Origin: CAZWVR01 sp964637235
GTDB lineage: Bacteria > Bacteroidota > Bacteroidia > Bacteroidales > S143-33
Assembly (NCBI GenBank): GCA_964637235.1
Contig: CAZWVR010000007.1
Coordinates: 1 to 46,303 of the forward strand
Length of the DNA stretch: 46,303 bases
Direction of reading: 5' to 3'
Shown: piece by piece, positions 7,864-16,740 of the stretch
Numbering within the stretch: position 1 is the first letter of the stretch
Layout: every line of letters starts with the position of its first letter
Notes under the pieces: generated by a model
Told to the model about the DNA's origin: nothing
Seen by the model: the letters and a program-made list of their open reading frames with translations, nothing else
Database searches by the model: none
Translations under genes and position numbers: made by a program

Positions 7864-8571
7864 TTATAGAATTTTAATATTTTTGGGGTCAATTGGTTCT
7901 CTCCCGGTGTATTTTAGAAATAGTTGAGCTACTGCAATTACATCATTTGCACAATATTGAGCAATGCGAGGTAAATTTTTTTCCTGCCAGTATATTTTAT
8001 AGACATCTTCTCCACTAATATCGTTTTTTGGGGAAGGTATTCCGAAAGCTGTACTTAGCAGATCCAAAGAAGTATATGCTTTATAGTCACCAAAGCGCCA
8101 AAGTTGCATAGTATCCAGATGTTTTACTTCCCAAGGTTTTTTACCATAGGTAGCAAAATTAGAAGGGAGTTTAAAGCCATTGATTAGCAGTCGTCGAGCT
8201 ATGTAGGGGAAATCGAATTCTTTTCCATTATGGGCGCATAAATACCATTGTTCACCATCGAAATATTTGTTAAATATTTTTAAGAATGTTTGGAGTAATT
8301 TTTTTTCGTTATGATTGTATAATGTTTTGATTTGGAGTTGATTAGATTGAGGTCGAATATGGCCGAAAGCGATTACGATAATTTTTCCGAATTCTGCATA
8401 TATACCTGCTTTTGGATAAGTTTCAGCTGGATTTTTTTCCGGGTCTATTTGTTCAGATTTTTTATTCCAAAGTTTTTTCCAATGTTGAGGAAGAGTTTCA
8501 TAATCAGGGTATTGCGATACAGTTTCAATATCCAGAAATAATATATTATTCAGAGGTATATTTTCAATCAT
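7864..8571 (-). CDS. Predicted 3'-5' exonuclease (PolB-like DEDD family)
   Basis: RNase H-fold exonuclease related to the proofreading domain of family B polymerases (the DNA_pol_B_exo2 type of family), acting on DNA or RNA 3' ends. The 235-aa protein shows the DEDD set: ILFLDIETVSQ (first Asp and Glu, about residues 14 and 16), CAHNGKEFDFPYIARRL (second Asp) and RIAQYCANDVIAVAQL (third Asp). The domain fills the whole protein and no polymerase domain is present. Its ATG overlaps the stop of uridine kinase by four bases (8568-8571), so the two are coupled. Confidence 0.88.
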   Translation of the reverse strand: MIENIPLNNILFLDIETVSQYPDYETLPQHWKKLWNKKSEQIDPEKNPAETYPKAGIYAEFGKIIVIAFGHIRPQSNQLQIKTLYNHNEKKLLQTFLKIFNKYFDGEQWYLCAHNGKEFDFPYIARRLLINGFKLPSNFATYGKKPWEVKHLDTMQLWRFGDYKAYTSLDLLSTAFGIPSPKNDISGEDVYKIYWQEKNLPRIAQYCANDVIAVAQLFLKYTGREPIDPKNIKIL

Positions 8572-9191
8572 TTTTTATTTTTTTTCTTGAGATTTTTTTC
8601 GATTATACTGACTAATATATCAATTGCTACTTGGTTATTTCCGCCTTCGGGAACTATTAGATCTGCATATTTCATAGAAGGTTCAATAAATTGTTCATGC
8701 ATAGGTTTAACAGTTTTCATATATCTATCCAATACGGTTTCGACGGTTCTACCGCGTTCGACAATATCTCTACGTATTACTCTTACAAGTCTGGTATCAG
8801 CGTCAGCATATACGAATACTTTGATATCAAATAGGTCTCTGAGTTCTTTTACAGCAAGGACGAGGATACCTTCTACTATTATAACTTCTTTTGGTTCTAT
8901 ATGGATAGTTTGTGGCAGTCTAACGCAGGTAGCATAGTCGTATGTAGGTTGTTCGATGGGGATTCCTTTTTTTAGATTTTTGAGGTGTTTTATAAGTAGT
9001 TCAAATTCAATGGCATTGGGGTGATCGAAGTTTATTTTTTGTCGTTCTTTAAGAGGTAAGTGGCTGCTATCTTTATAATATGAATCTTGTGAAAGTACAG
9101 CCACTTCATTAGGAGGTAGTTTTTCAATTATTTTTTTTACGACAGTGGTTTTACCTGAACCTGTACCGCCTGCAATACCAACAATAAGCAT
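8568..9191 (-). CDS. udk: Uridine kinase
   Basis: Phosphorylates uridine and cytidine to UMP and CMP in pyrimidine salvage. Motifs: P-loop GIAGGTGSGKTT at the N-terminus, then VLSQDSYYKD, NFDHPNAIEFELL, IEQPTYDYATCVRLPQ, and the lid-region RLVRVIRRDIVERGRTVE. I take the start at 9191 (MLIVGIAGGTG, 207 aa, the usual family length). The open frame continues to 9236, but a TTG-N19-TAACTTTG promoter lies at 9207-9236, making the longer form unlikely. Confidence 0.95.
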   Translation of the reverse strand: MLIVGIAGGTGSGKTTVVKKIIEKLPPNEVAVLSQDSYYKDSSHLPLKERQKINFDHPNAIEFELLIKHLKNLKKGIPIEQPTYDYATCVRLPQTIHIEPKEVIIVEGILVLAVKELRDLFDIKVFVYADADTRLVRVIRRDIVERGRTVETVLDRYMKTVKPMHEQFIEPSMKYADLIVPEGGNNQVAIDILVSIIEKNLKKKNKK

Positions 9192-9206
9192 AATTGCAAG
9201 TTTATT

Positions 9207-9236
9207 CAAAGTTAAAAATTTTATAGAAATAAGCAA
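9207..9236 (-). promoter_or_regulatory. Promoter of udk and the exonuclease gene
   Basis: Minus strand TTG (9236-9234), 19-base spacer, TAACTTTG (9214-9207), followed by ATG at 9191. It decides the udk start. Confidence 0.72.
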
Positions 9237-9260
9237 AGAATTTAAAAAAAATCTTTGTTT

Positions 9261-9290
9261 TTGAGATATTTTTTAGGTTTAATTTCTTTG
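9261..9290 (+). promoter_or_regulatory. Probable promoter of the AEC transporter gene
   Basis: TTG (9261-9263), 19-base spacer, TTTCTTTG (9283-9290; one mismatch to TAnnTTTG). The ATG at 9303 is 12 bases further on. It is divergent from the udk promoter about 25 bases away. Confidence 0.5.
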
Positions 9291-9302
9291 CACAAAAAAG
9301 TA

Positions 9303-10265
9303 ATGCAATTGTTTTATAGGGCATTTTCGGGTATGTTTGTTGCTATTATTGAGATTTTTATAATTGCTTTTATTGCGGGGATTTTGGTCAGACGAGATAT
9401 TATTAAACGTTCTTATATTCAGGGTTTAGCAGATATTACAGTAAAAGTTCTTTTGCCATCGATGATTTTGGATAATATTTTGACTACTTTTGACCCGAGT
9501 AGGATAGGTTCTTGGTGGTTATTGCCGATGATAGGTTTTTTAGCTCCGTTAGTTTTTCTTGTTTTTGTGTTTATATTATATTTACCTGATTATAAGAAAC
9601 ATTTAAATAAATTTCCGCTTGCTACTTTTCAGAATGGTGGTTATTTGGTTTTACCGCTGGGGCAACTTTTATACAAAGAGAGATTTAATCAATTTGCTTT
9701 ATATGTTTTTTTATTGACAATGGGTTTAGGAATGATTTTATGGACGGTAGGTAAATTTTTAATAACCCATACAGATGAAGGGAAAAAAGTTAAGTTTACA
9801 GATTTAATAACGCCTCCATTTATAGCGATAGTTTTTTCTTTATTTTTAGTTTTTACAGGATTGAATAAATATATACCGAAAATTATAATTGAGCCGGTTA
9901 GGCTTATAGGGAGTGCGACAGTTCCAATAGCTACATTTGTATTAGGAGCTACTGTTGGAGGAATTTCATTTCGGGGATTTGCTTCGTTAGTAGATATTTT
10001 CAAATTAAGTTTTGTGAAATATTTAATAATGCCTGCGATAACGATTTTTATATTATATCAATCAGGTTTTTATATTAGTAATTCCTTGTTAGCAGATTTT
10101 TTGGTAATAGAATCTTCGGCAGCTCCTGCTGCAAATTTGATTGTAATGGTACGTAAGTATGGAGGTGATGAGCAGCAAACGGGGTCTATTATGTTTGTAA
10201 TGTATTTTTTAGCGGTAATAACTATGCCATTGACTTTGGCGTTATGGAAATATATAACTGTTTAG
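9303..10265 (+). CDS. AEC-family (auxin efflux carrier-like) permease
   Basis: Member of the bacterial AEC/membrane transport protein family, secondary carriers for small organic acids and related solutes. From ATG 9303 it is 320 aa with about ten membrane helices: FVAIIEIFIIAFIAGILVRR at the start, GSATVPIATFVLGATVGG mid-protein with the characteristic Pro in the crossover region, and SSAAPAANLIVMVRKYGG near the end. A longer in-frame reading from a TTG at 9255 would contain the promoter and is rejected. Its stop overlaps the stop of the convergent lipid kinase gene (10262-10265). The substrate is unknown. Confidence 0.88.
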   Translation: MQLFYRAFSGMFVAIIEIFIIAFIAGILVRRDIIKRSYIQGLADITVKVLLPSMILDNILTTFDPSRIGSWWLLPMIGFLAPLVFLVFVFILYLPDYKKHLNKFPLATFQNGGYLVLPLGQLLYKERFNQFALYVFLLTMGLGMILWTVGKFLITHTDEGKKVKFTDLITPPFIAIVFSLFLVFTGLNKYIPKIIIEPVRLIGSATVPIATFVLGATVGGISFRGFASLVDIFKLSFVKYLIMPAITIFILYQSGFYISNSLLADFLVIESSAAPAANLIVMVRKYGGDEQQTGSIMFVMYFLAVITMPLTLALWKYITV

Positions 10266-11152
10266 AGTTCAGGATAGTAAAGCATATTTAGTGCTTGGGG
10301 TAAAATTTTTGCTTTTAGAGGGCTATAACCGATATCTTCGCCATCAGCTTCGATGGGGTAATTTTCTATGGAGTTTATTTCTACTTTTTTGGCTTTTATA
10401 TATTCTATTTCTGGATATGTAAGGATTTGCTTGCGTCTTATTTGTGGCAATGCTTTTATAAATTTCACCAGTGGAATTTTTTTTACTAATACGATATCCA
10501 TTAATCCGTCGTCTATAAGTGCTTTCGGTGCGATTGCCAGTCCATTGCCAAAATATATCCCATTAGCTAAGATAAGAGCGGTTATTTCACCTGTGTAATA
10601 TTCTTTATTATCTATAAAAATTTTGACGCGTTGATATTTAAAGTTTATCATTGTTAGTATCGAATTTATTGTGTAGGTAATTTTACTGGAAATAAAGATT
10701 TTTTTAGTTCTTTTAACAGTCATTGCCCCCAGTCCTAATTCAGCTATATTAAGGAAGTAGCGAATTTTTTTGTTTGTTTGAAAAAATATTTTAGCAGCGT
10801 CTATTTTTTTGACAGAGTTTCTTTCAATAGCCTTAATGATATTGTGTTTGCCGAAAGTTTTAATAAAATCATTGCTTGAGCCGCAGGGAATAATACCATA
10901 GAGGCATTTTTTGTTTGCTTTAAGAATTCCGTTTACAACTTCGTTAATAGTGCCGTCTCCCCCTGCTGAAATGACTATATCAGTATTATTTTTGTCAATG
11001 GCATTTTTAGTAAGTTCTATGGCTTGATAGGGTTTGCTAGTGATAATCATTTCAACTTTATTATTAGCAGCAAGTTCTGAAAAGATTTTTTTTATGTTTT
11101 TACAGTGTCGTTTATGTTTGCCGTTAAGAATAATAGAAATTTTTTTTGTCAT
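10262..11152 (-). CDS. Diacylglycerol/sphingosine kinase-type lipid kinase (DagK/YegS family)
   Basis: ATP-dependent lipid kinase of the DAGK catalytic-domain family, probably phosphorylating diacylglycerol or a related lipid at the inner membrane. The 296-aa protein has the nucleotide-binding signature SAGGDGTINEVVNGIL, then LYGIIPCGSSNDFIKTFG, and in the C-terminal beta domain DDGLMDIVLVKK and IEADGEDIGYSPLKAKILP. Length and motif order match YegS/DgkB-like proteins. Substrate specificity in Bacteroidota homologues cannot be read from sequence. Convergent with the AEC gene, with a 4-base overlap of stops. Confidence 0.92.
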   Translation of the reverse strand: MTKKISIILNGKHKRHCKNIKKIFSELAANNKVEMIITSKPYQAIELTKNAIDKNNTDIVISAGGDGTINEVVNGILKANKKCLYGIIPCGSSNDFIKTFGKHNIIKAIERNSVKKIDAAKIFFQTNKKIRYFLNIAELGLGAMTVKRTKKIFISSKITYTINSILTMINFKYQRVKIFIDNKEYYTGEITALILANGIYFGNGLAIAPKALIDDGLMDIVLVKKIPLVKFIKALPQIRRKQILTYPEIEYIKAKKVEINSIENYPIEADGEDIGYSPLKAKILPQALNMLYYPEL

Positions 11153-11376
11153 TTAGAATATAGCTTTTTTTAATAAAAAGATTCGTGAAAATTTTATAAT
11201 ATATTGATTTTTAGGCTATTATTTTTCAAAAATAATAAAATTTTTTACAGTTTAAAAATAAAAGTAAGCATTATTGCAGCGATAGAATTATTTTGAAATA
11301 ATAAAAATAAGGCGTTGTCCATATGGGGTGGAATAAATTTTCTGGACAACGCCATTTTTTGCTTTTCAATAGGTTG
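11153..11376. other. Intergenic region with one hairpin
   Basis: The 224 bases between the lipid kinase start and the DUF2202 stop are very A/T rich. I see no open frame of note. The only structure is the hairpin annotated separately at 11311-11353. I could not identify a clear -7/-33 pair for the lipid kinase. Confidence 0.6.
11311..11353 (-). terminator. Long-loop hairpin terminator after the DUF2202 gene
   Basis: Perfect 10-bp stem GGCGTTGTCC/GGACAACGCC (11311-11320 and 11344-11353) with a 23-base loop. On the minus strand it begins 24 bases after the DUF2202 stop and is followed by TTATTTTTATTATTT. Its loop resembles that of the hairpin at 27174-27224. Confidence 0.65.
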
Positions 11377-12048
11377 TTATTGTTGGCAGTGGTTTATTTT
11401 GGTAGTTATTTTTTTGTATTGGTCTTGGCTTATGTATTGCGGAGAATATTGGTAATCATAATATTTTAGGAGTTGGCGAGTAAAAGCTCTTAGGTGATGG
11501 GATGAGGCTTCTTTAAGATTTGTAAAAATTATTTTGATGTCGTCGTTGTCGGTATTTTTTAGGTTATTTTCTAAGTCGTAGATATCCATATCTTCAATTG
11601 TAGCGCCTACGAGAAGAGCGTCTTTAAGGGATTTGCTGCCTTGTTCAGTAAGTTTATCATATAACTGTTGGAGTTTTTTGTCAGAGTATTTTCCTGCTGC
11701 TTGTATAGGGTCTTTCAATTGATATTTATCAAGTAGCATTTTTATAGCTTTCATATGTCTATTTTCAGCTTTTGCAATATGGTGGAAAATAGGCATTTCC
11801 CATTTTTGGAATAGATAGGTATATATATCAAATGCGAATTTTTCTTCTTCGCGCATTTTTAGGAGCATATTTTTTTCTTGTTGTGAGAGTTCTTGCTTTG
11901 GTAGATTTTGTACCCATTGGAAGTTCGGCTTATGCTTATAACTTTTATGATGTCTCATAGGAGGTTTTCTGTATGGCTTTTGGGCGTTTGTATAATATCC
12001 TCCTATTGAAAGCAGTAATAGTAAGATAAAAATTTTAATAGTTTTCAT
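11377..12048 (-). CDS. DUF2202 ferritin-like secreted protein
   Basis: DUF2202 proteins are small four-helix ferritin-like proteins of unknown function. This 223-aa protein has a signal peptide ending GGYYTNAQ, a His/Lys/Pro-rich stretch, and then the domain. The carboxylate/His pattern expected of a ferritin-like di-metal site is visible: KMREEEKFAFDIY, KAENRHMKAIKML, GATIEDMDIYDLEN and EASSHHLRAFTRQL. Length and motif spacing fit the family. The signal peptide implies a periplasmic or surface location. A hairpin terminator follows 24 bases after the stop. Metal binding and any redox role are inference. Confidence 0.88.
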   Translation of the reverse strand: MKTIKIFILLLLLSIGGYYTNAQKPYRKPPMRHHKSYKHKPNFQWVQNLPKQELSQQEKNMLLKMREEEKFAFDIYTYLFQKWEMPIFHHIAKAENRHMKAIKMLLDKYQLKDPIQAAGKYSDKKLQQLYDKLTEQGSKSLKDALLVGATIEDMDIYDLENNLKNTDNDDIKIIFTNLKEASSHHLRAFTRQLLKYYDYQYSPQYISQDQYKKITTKINHCQQ

Positions 12049-12111
12049 AGCTCAGTGTTTTTGGTTCTATTTATTTAACAGTAAATTGGAGGGAAAAATC
12101 GTTTTGTTGTG

Positions 12112-13218
12112 TTAAATTTGTTTAAAGTATCCATTTTGGACAGAGAATATTTTATGTATAGGTGTATTTAGGATATTTTTTAGCTCATCTATATTTGTAT
12201 GGGTGATAAATGTTTGACCGAATAGGGAATCTGTTATTAGTTCAATAATTTTATTAACTCTTTTGCTATCAAGTTTGTCGAATATATCGTCTAACATAAG
12301 GATAGGAGGGATATTGAGTATTTTTTTTAATATATGTGCTTGTGCAAATTTTAGTGCAATAATGAAGGTTTTTTGTTGTCCGCTGGAGCCAAATTTTTTA
12401 AGAGTTTTTTCATTTAATAGAAAAATAAAATCGTCTCTGTGTACTCCTGCTGTTGTATATAGCATTTTAAAGTCTTTATTTCTGTTTTCGGTTAGTAGTT
12501 TTTGGCAATCTGTTTTTATTAGTTGAGAGGCATATATGATTTTTGCAATTTCTTTATTTTCAGCGATTTTGTTATAATATTGTTGGAATATTGGCATAAA
12601 GTTTTCAATAAATTTTTTTCTTTCTGTAAAGATGTATGTAGCGTATTGACAGATTTTTTTATCGTATGTTTCTAAGATGCGGTAGTCGGAGCTATTTTTT
12701 TGGTGTAATAATTTTAGCAAATGATTTCTTTGTGCAAGTAATTTATTGTATGCGATAATGAATTTTAGATATTGATTGTTGTATTGAGATATGATTATAT
12801 CTGTAAATTTTCTGCGTTCTTGTGGTCCTTCATAGATTATTTCAGTGTCTTGTGGTATTAAAAATACAATAGGGAGAAGTCCTATATGGTCTGCGAAGCG
12901 TTTATATTTTTTGCCATTTCTTTTAATAATTTTGCCGGTGTTTTTATCGTAATATATTGAGATTTCTTCAATATCTTTTTTTTTGACGTATATTCCTTTT
13001 AGAAAAAAATTATTTTCGTTATTTTTAATTATTTGATTATCAGTGATATTAAAAAAGCTTTTGGTAAAACTGAGATAATATATAGCGTCTAATAAATTTG
13101 TTTTTCCAGCTCCGTTTAAGCCTACCAAACAGTTAGTTTTTTTTGCAAAGGATAGATAGGTTTCGGAGATATTTTTAAAGTTTTTTATTTGAATTTCTTT
13201 CAGATAGAAGTCTTCCAT
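12112..13218 (-). CDS. recF: DNA replication/repair protein RecF
   Basis: SMC-like ATPase that loads RecA at gaps, together with RecO and RecR. The 368-aa protein shows Walker A GLNGAGKTNLLDAIYYLSF (residues about 33-50), the RecF-specific region with FLIPQDTEIIYEGPQERRKF, the signature SSGQQKTFIIALKFAQ, and Walker B PPILMLDDIFDKLD. The stop of dnaX lies 2 bases before its ATG, so dnaX and recF form one operon. Confidence 0.95.
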   Translation of the reverse strand: MEDFYLKEIQIKNFKNISETYLSFAKKTNCLVGLNGAGKTNLLDAIYYLSFTKSFFNITDNQIIKNNENNFFLKGIYVKKKDIEEISIYYDKNTGKIIKRNGKKYKRFADHIGLLPIVFLIPQDTEIIYEGPQERRKFTDIIISQYNNQYLKFIIAYNKLLAQRNHLLKLLHQKNSSDYRILETYDKKICQYATYIFTERKKFIENFMPIFQQYYNKIAENKEIAKIIYASQLIKTDCQKLLTENRNKDFKMLYTTAGVHRDDFIFLLNEKTLKKFGSSGQQKTFIIALKFAQAHILKKILNIPPILMLDDIFDKLDSKRVNKIIELITDSLFGQTFITHTNIDELKNILNTPIHKIFSVQNGYFKQI

Positions 13219-13220
13219 AA

Positions 13221-14867
13221 TTACAATTTTAGCCCGAATTTTTCAGAGAGTTTATCAATATTCGGGTTTTTTTCTCTAAGGAAGTTATATTTTTGTTCAG
13301 GAGTAATAGCTTTGTTGTGTTGTTTTTTATTTTGGATTTCTTGAAGGGATATATTTATAGTGATTTTTTGGGTAAATTTTTCAGCGAAGAATTTTTCCAG
13401 ATATTTTTTTATGTTAATAATTTGTTCTTTTTGGCTTTGGTTATATACTTCTATTGTAATTATGTTATTCAGAGTATCTATTTTGGGTTGATATCCATTG
13501 AACATAGCTGCTAATCTGGGTCTTGACTTAAAGATATCTTTTAGTTGTTTCCATACTTTTAGAATATTTTCTTGGGTTATTTGTAATTTTTGGTTTTGCT
13601 CTTGCTTTGCTTTATTTTCATTTGTTGTAAGAATTTTGGGTTTACTGCCCAGAGCGTCTTTTATTGAGAAGCTATCTGGCGAATTTTTTATTTGCTTTTG
13701 TTGTATTTCAGTATTAGTTTGTGGAGTTGTTAATTCTTGGTTTATTAAAATTTTTTTTTGTTCTTCTTCTAATTGCGTAATTATTTGTGAAAGTTTTAGT
13801 AGCATTAGTTCAACGTGCAGGCGTTTATTTTTAGCTTTTGCATAATTGATGTCGGCATTATTGCAAATTTCGATAGCTTTAAATAAAAATTTTACAGAAG
13901 TTTGTTTAGCCTGAGCTAAATATTTTTCTTTTATATTATCGCCTAATTCCAGTAGATCAGCTGTTTTTGTGTCTTTAATGACAAGGAGATTTCTAAAATG
14001 TTCTTCCAGTCCGACTATAAAATTATGTTCATCAAAACCTTTTGCTAATATTTTATCAAAGATGAGAAGGTTTTCTGAGTAGTTTTCTTTTAGAGCGTTT
14101 TCAGTTATTTTAAAGAAATAGTCATAATCAAGGACATTTAGAGATTCGAGGACTTGTTGGTATGTGATATTTTTATCAGAGAAGCTTGCAATTTGGTCGA
14201 AATAAGATAATGCATCTCTGAGGGCTCCATCAGCTTTTTGTGCTATTATGTTTAGTGCTTCTGGTTCAGCTTTTATATTTTCTTTTTGTGCTATTTTTTT
14301 TAGGTGTTCAACAATATCTTTAATTTTTATTCTATTAAAGTCAAAGATTTGGCATCTGGAAAGTATTGTAGGTATAATTTTATGTTTTTCAGTAGTTGCG
14401 AGGATAAAAATAGCATGTTTTGGTGGTTCTTCAAGAGTTTTAAGGAATGCATTAAAAGCGGCTTGTGAGAGCATATGGACTTCGTCAATGATATAAACTT
14501 TATATTTCCCATTTTGTGGAGGTATTCGGACTTGTTCAATAAGCCTTCTGATATCTTCAACGGAGTTATTAGAAGCTGCATCTAATTCGTGAATATTTAA
14601 TGATTTACCTTCATTAAAAGCTCGGCATGATGCGCATTGATTACAGGGTTCTATATCAGGAGTTATGTTTTGGCAATTTATAGTTTTAGCAAAAATTCTT
14701 GCCGTTGTTGTTTTTCCTACACCACGAGGTCCACAAAAGAGGTATGCATGGGCAAGTTGTCCGGTTTTTATAGCATTTTTTAATGTTCTTACTATATGCT
14801 GTTGACCTACTACACTCTCGAATGTTTGCGGTCTATATTTTCTGGCAGAGACTATAAATTTTTCCAT
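13221..14867 (-). CDS. dnaX: DNA polymerase III subunit gamma/tau
   Basis: Clamp-loader ATPase of the replisome. From ATG 14867 the protein is 548 aa and starts MEKFIVSARKYRPQTFESVV. It has Walker A GPRGVGKTTTARIFA (about 46-60), a zinc module with CNQCASC, Walker B VYIIDEVHML and the sensor motif IFILATTEKHKIIPTILSRCQ. A Gln/Lys-rich linker leads to a tau-like C-terminal domain. The open frame can be extended five codons to a TTG at 14882, but a TATTTTTG -7 element (14887-14880) overlaps it, so ATG 14867 with a very short leader is more likely. First gene of the dnaX-recF operon and divergent from the CoA-transferase gene. Confidence 0.95.
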   Translation of the reverse strand: MEKFIVSARKYRPQTFESVVGQQHIVRTLKNAIKTGQLAHAYLFCGPRGVGKTTTARIFAKTINCQNITPDIEPCNQCASCRAFNEGKSLNIHELDAASNNSVEDIRRLIEQVRIPPQNGKYKVYIIDEVHMLSQAAFNAFLKTLEEPPKHAIFILATTEKHKIIPTILSRCQIFDFNRIKIKDIVEHLKKIAQKENIKAEPEALNIIAQKADGALRDALSYFDQIASFSDKNITYQQVLESLNVLDYDYFFKITENALKENYSENLLIFDKILAKGFDEHNFIVGLEEHFRNLLVIKDTKTADLLELGDNIKEKYLAQAKQTSVKFLFKAIEICNNADINYAKAKNKRLHVELMLLKLSQIITQLEEEQKKILINQELTTPQTNTEIQQKQIKNSPDSFSIKDALGSKPKILTTNENKAKQEQNQKLQITQENILKVWKQLKDIFKSRPRLAAMFNGYQPKIDTLNNIITIEVYNQSQKEQIINIKKYLEKFFAEKFTQKITINISLQEIQNKKQHNKAITPEQKYNFLREKNPNIDKLSEKFGLKL

Positions 14868-14879
14868 TGAAAATTTTTT

Positions 14880-14887
14880 CAAAAATA
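14880..14887 (-). promoter_or_regulatory. -7 element of the dnaX promoter
   Basis: TATTTTTG on the minus strand, 12 bases before the dnaX ATG. No clear TTG at -33 is visible. Implies a leader of only about 8 bases. Confidence 0.5.
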
Positions 14888-14996
14888 AAAAAACTCTGCG
14901 ATGATTAAATAAAAAATTTTCACTTTATATGTTTCTGATGGATTTTTCTTTTTAGAAGGTTATATGAGAGACTTTTCGTTTTCCGAGTAATTTTTT

Positions 14997-15004
14997 TACT
15001 TTTG
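14997..15004 (+). promoter_or_regulatory. -7 element before the CoA-transferase gene
   Basis: TACTTTTG matches TAnnTTTG and ends 9 bases before the ATG at 15014, which would make the transcript almost leaderless. A -33 TTG is not evident. Confidence 0.45.
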
Positions 15005-15013
15005 AAGCAAAAA

Positions 15014-16579
15014 ATGTATCTGGATTATAAATTAATTACCAACGCAGTAGGTAGGCAAATTCCCGATAACATAAACGGGGAGAGAGTTATTCCATTCAAA
15101 GGAGTGGGTAAATATAAACCACAGGGAAGGCGTTATGGACCGCCGATACCTTCCATGGCTGATTATCCTAATCCGAACAAAGTTGTATCCTCGCTTGAAG
15201 AGGCACTCAGAAAAGCAGGTATCCGTGATGGTATGACCATCTCTACCCATCATCATTTTCGGAATGGGGATTTAGTAGCTAATATGCTTTTTGATACTAT
15301 TCACAGAATGGGCATAAAAGATATAAGATGGTTTCCCTCTGCGTCATTTCCGATTCATGAGCATTTAATTCCTTATTTAGAAGATGGTACTATAAGTCAT
15401 ATTGAGGGTTCAATGAATGGACCTTTGGGAAAATTTACTTCCGAGGGAAAAATGAAAAAGATGGCAGTATTGCGCTCTCATGGTGGACGATATCAAGCAG
15501 TACAAGATGGCGAGGTGGTTATTGATATTGCTGTGATTGCTGCTCCTTGTGCAGATCCATTCGGAAATGCAAATGGTTTATATGGTCCTTCTGCTTGTGG
15601 TCTTTTAGGATTTGCTTTGGCAGATTCTCAGTATGCTCATAATGTCATAATAGTGACGGATAATCTTGTGGATTTTCCTTGTATCCCTTGGCAAATACAT
15701 GGAAATTATGTGGATTCTGTTGTTGTCGTTGATAAAATAGGTATTCCTGAGAGAATAGTTTCTGGTACAACAAAAATTACTAAAAGTCCTGATAGATTGT
15801 ATATTGCAGAGCTAACAGCGAAGTTTTGTGAACAAACAGGCATAATTCATGATGGTTTTTCTTTTCAAGCTGGTGCAGGTGGTACTTCTTTGGCTATTGG
15901 TTATTATTTTGGGCAAATAATGAAAAAGAAGGGTATAAAAGCTCGTTTTGCACGTGGTGGAAGTAATAAATATCTTGTGGATATGCTTAAAGAGGGACTT
16001 GTGGATTATATTCTTGATGGTCAAACATTTGATTTAGAAGGGGTTAAGTCAATGGCACAAAATCCTAATCATGTATGGACAAGTCCTTTTACAAGTTATA
16101 ATTATCATGGAAAAGGGAATTTTGCTCAATTGGTAGATGTTGCTATTCTTGGTGCTACGGAAGTAGATATTAATTTTAATGGTAATGTGGTCACCCATTC
16201 AGATGGATATATGCTTCATGGTATTGGCGGCTGGCAAAATACATTGTTTAGTAAAACAGTGATTTTACCATTACCTCTTGTAAGAGATAGAATTCCTGTA
16301 ATTGTTGATAAAGTAACTACTTTGGTCGGTCCCGGTGAACTAATTGATGTTGTAGTGACTGAACGCGGTATAGCTATAAATCCGCGGCGTGAGGATTTGT
16401 TAGAAAAAGTAAAAGGTTCTGATTTACCTATAAAAACGATTGAGGAGTTAAAAGAAGAAGCGGAGAAAATTTGTGGAGGTCCTCCGCAAAAGCCTAATTT
16501 AGGTGAAGAGATTGTTGCTGCTATAAAATGGGTGGACGGCACTGTAATAGATGCTGTCAGAAGGGTAATTCCTCAATAA
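15014..16579 (+). CDS. CitF-family CoA-transferase (citrate lyase alpha subunit-like)
   Basis: The CitF family transfers the acyl carrier from acetyl to citryl in citrate lyase, and relatives act as other CoA-transferases. The 521-aa product matches CitF through most of its length: NAVGRQIPDNINGERVIPFK at the start, then the glycine-rich FARGGSNKYLVDMLKEGLVD and LDGQTFDLEGVKSMAQNP. The end has VDKVTTLVGPGELIDVVVTERGI and WVDGTVIDAVRRVIPQ in separate blocks. No CitE, CitD, CitC or CitG gene is present in the window, so a citrate-lyase complex is not demonstrated here. The reading from TTG 15002 is rejected because it overlaps the -7 element. A symporter gene follows on the same strand. Confidence 0.85.
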   Translation: MYLDYKLITNAVGRQIPDNINGERVIPFKGVGKYKPQGRRYGPPIPSMADYPNPNKVVSSLEEALRKAGIRDGMTISTHHHFRNGDLVANMLFDTIHRMGIKDIRWFPSASFPIHEHLIPYLEDGTISHIEGSMNGPLGKFTSEGKMKKMAVLRSHGGRYQAVQDGEVVIDIAVIAAPCADPFGNANGLYGPSACGLLGFALADSQYAHNVIIVTDNLVDFPCIPWQIHGNYVDSVVVVDKIGIPERIVSGTTKITKSPDRLYIAELTAKFCEQTGIIHDGFSFQAGAGGTSLAIGYYFGQIMKKKGIKARFARGGSNKYLVDMLKEGLVDYILDGQTFDLEGVKSMAQNPNHVWTSPFTSYNYHGKGNFAQLVDVAILGATEVDINFNGNVVTHSDGYMLHGIGGWQNTLFSKTVILPLPLVRDRIPVIVDKVTTLVGPGELIDVVVTERGIAINPRREDLLEKVKGSDLPIKTIEELKEEAEKICGGPPQKPNLGEEIVAAIKWVDGTVIDAVRRVIPQ

Positions 16580-16600
16580 TAAAATCACGGGTTGTATAAA

Positions 16601-16633
16601 ACTCCCCCTCTGTGGTAATCAAGGAGGGGGAGT
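16601..16633 (+). terminator. Hairpin after the CoA-transferase gene
   Basis: Perfect 10-bp stem ACTCCCCCTC/GAGGGGGAGT with a 13-base loop, 22 bases past the stop codon. No T tract follows at once. The surrounding sequence resembles that at 41790-41860. Confidence 0.55.
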
Positions 16634-16636
16634 AAA

Positions 16637-16665
16637 TTGAAAATTAGTATATAGTATTATTTTTG
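16637..16665 (+). promoter_or_regulatory. Probable promoter of the symporter gene
   Basis: TTG (16637-16639), 18-base spacer, TATTTTTG (16658-16665). It lies directly downstream of the GC-rich hairpin and about 75 bases before the ATG at 16741. Confidence 0.5.
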
Positions 16666-16740
16666 CCTTTTGCACATCTTCTTTTTTTTGAAATGACCTG
16701 TATTTAAAAGGTTTTTTAGTGTTTTTTAAAAGTTTACTTT

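Noticed and set aside
9255..9302. Upstream TTG starts for AEC, dnaX, citF and rsmI genes
   Set aside because: Promoter elements fall at or inside these extensions, and ATG starts downstream fit the family N-termini.
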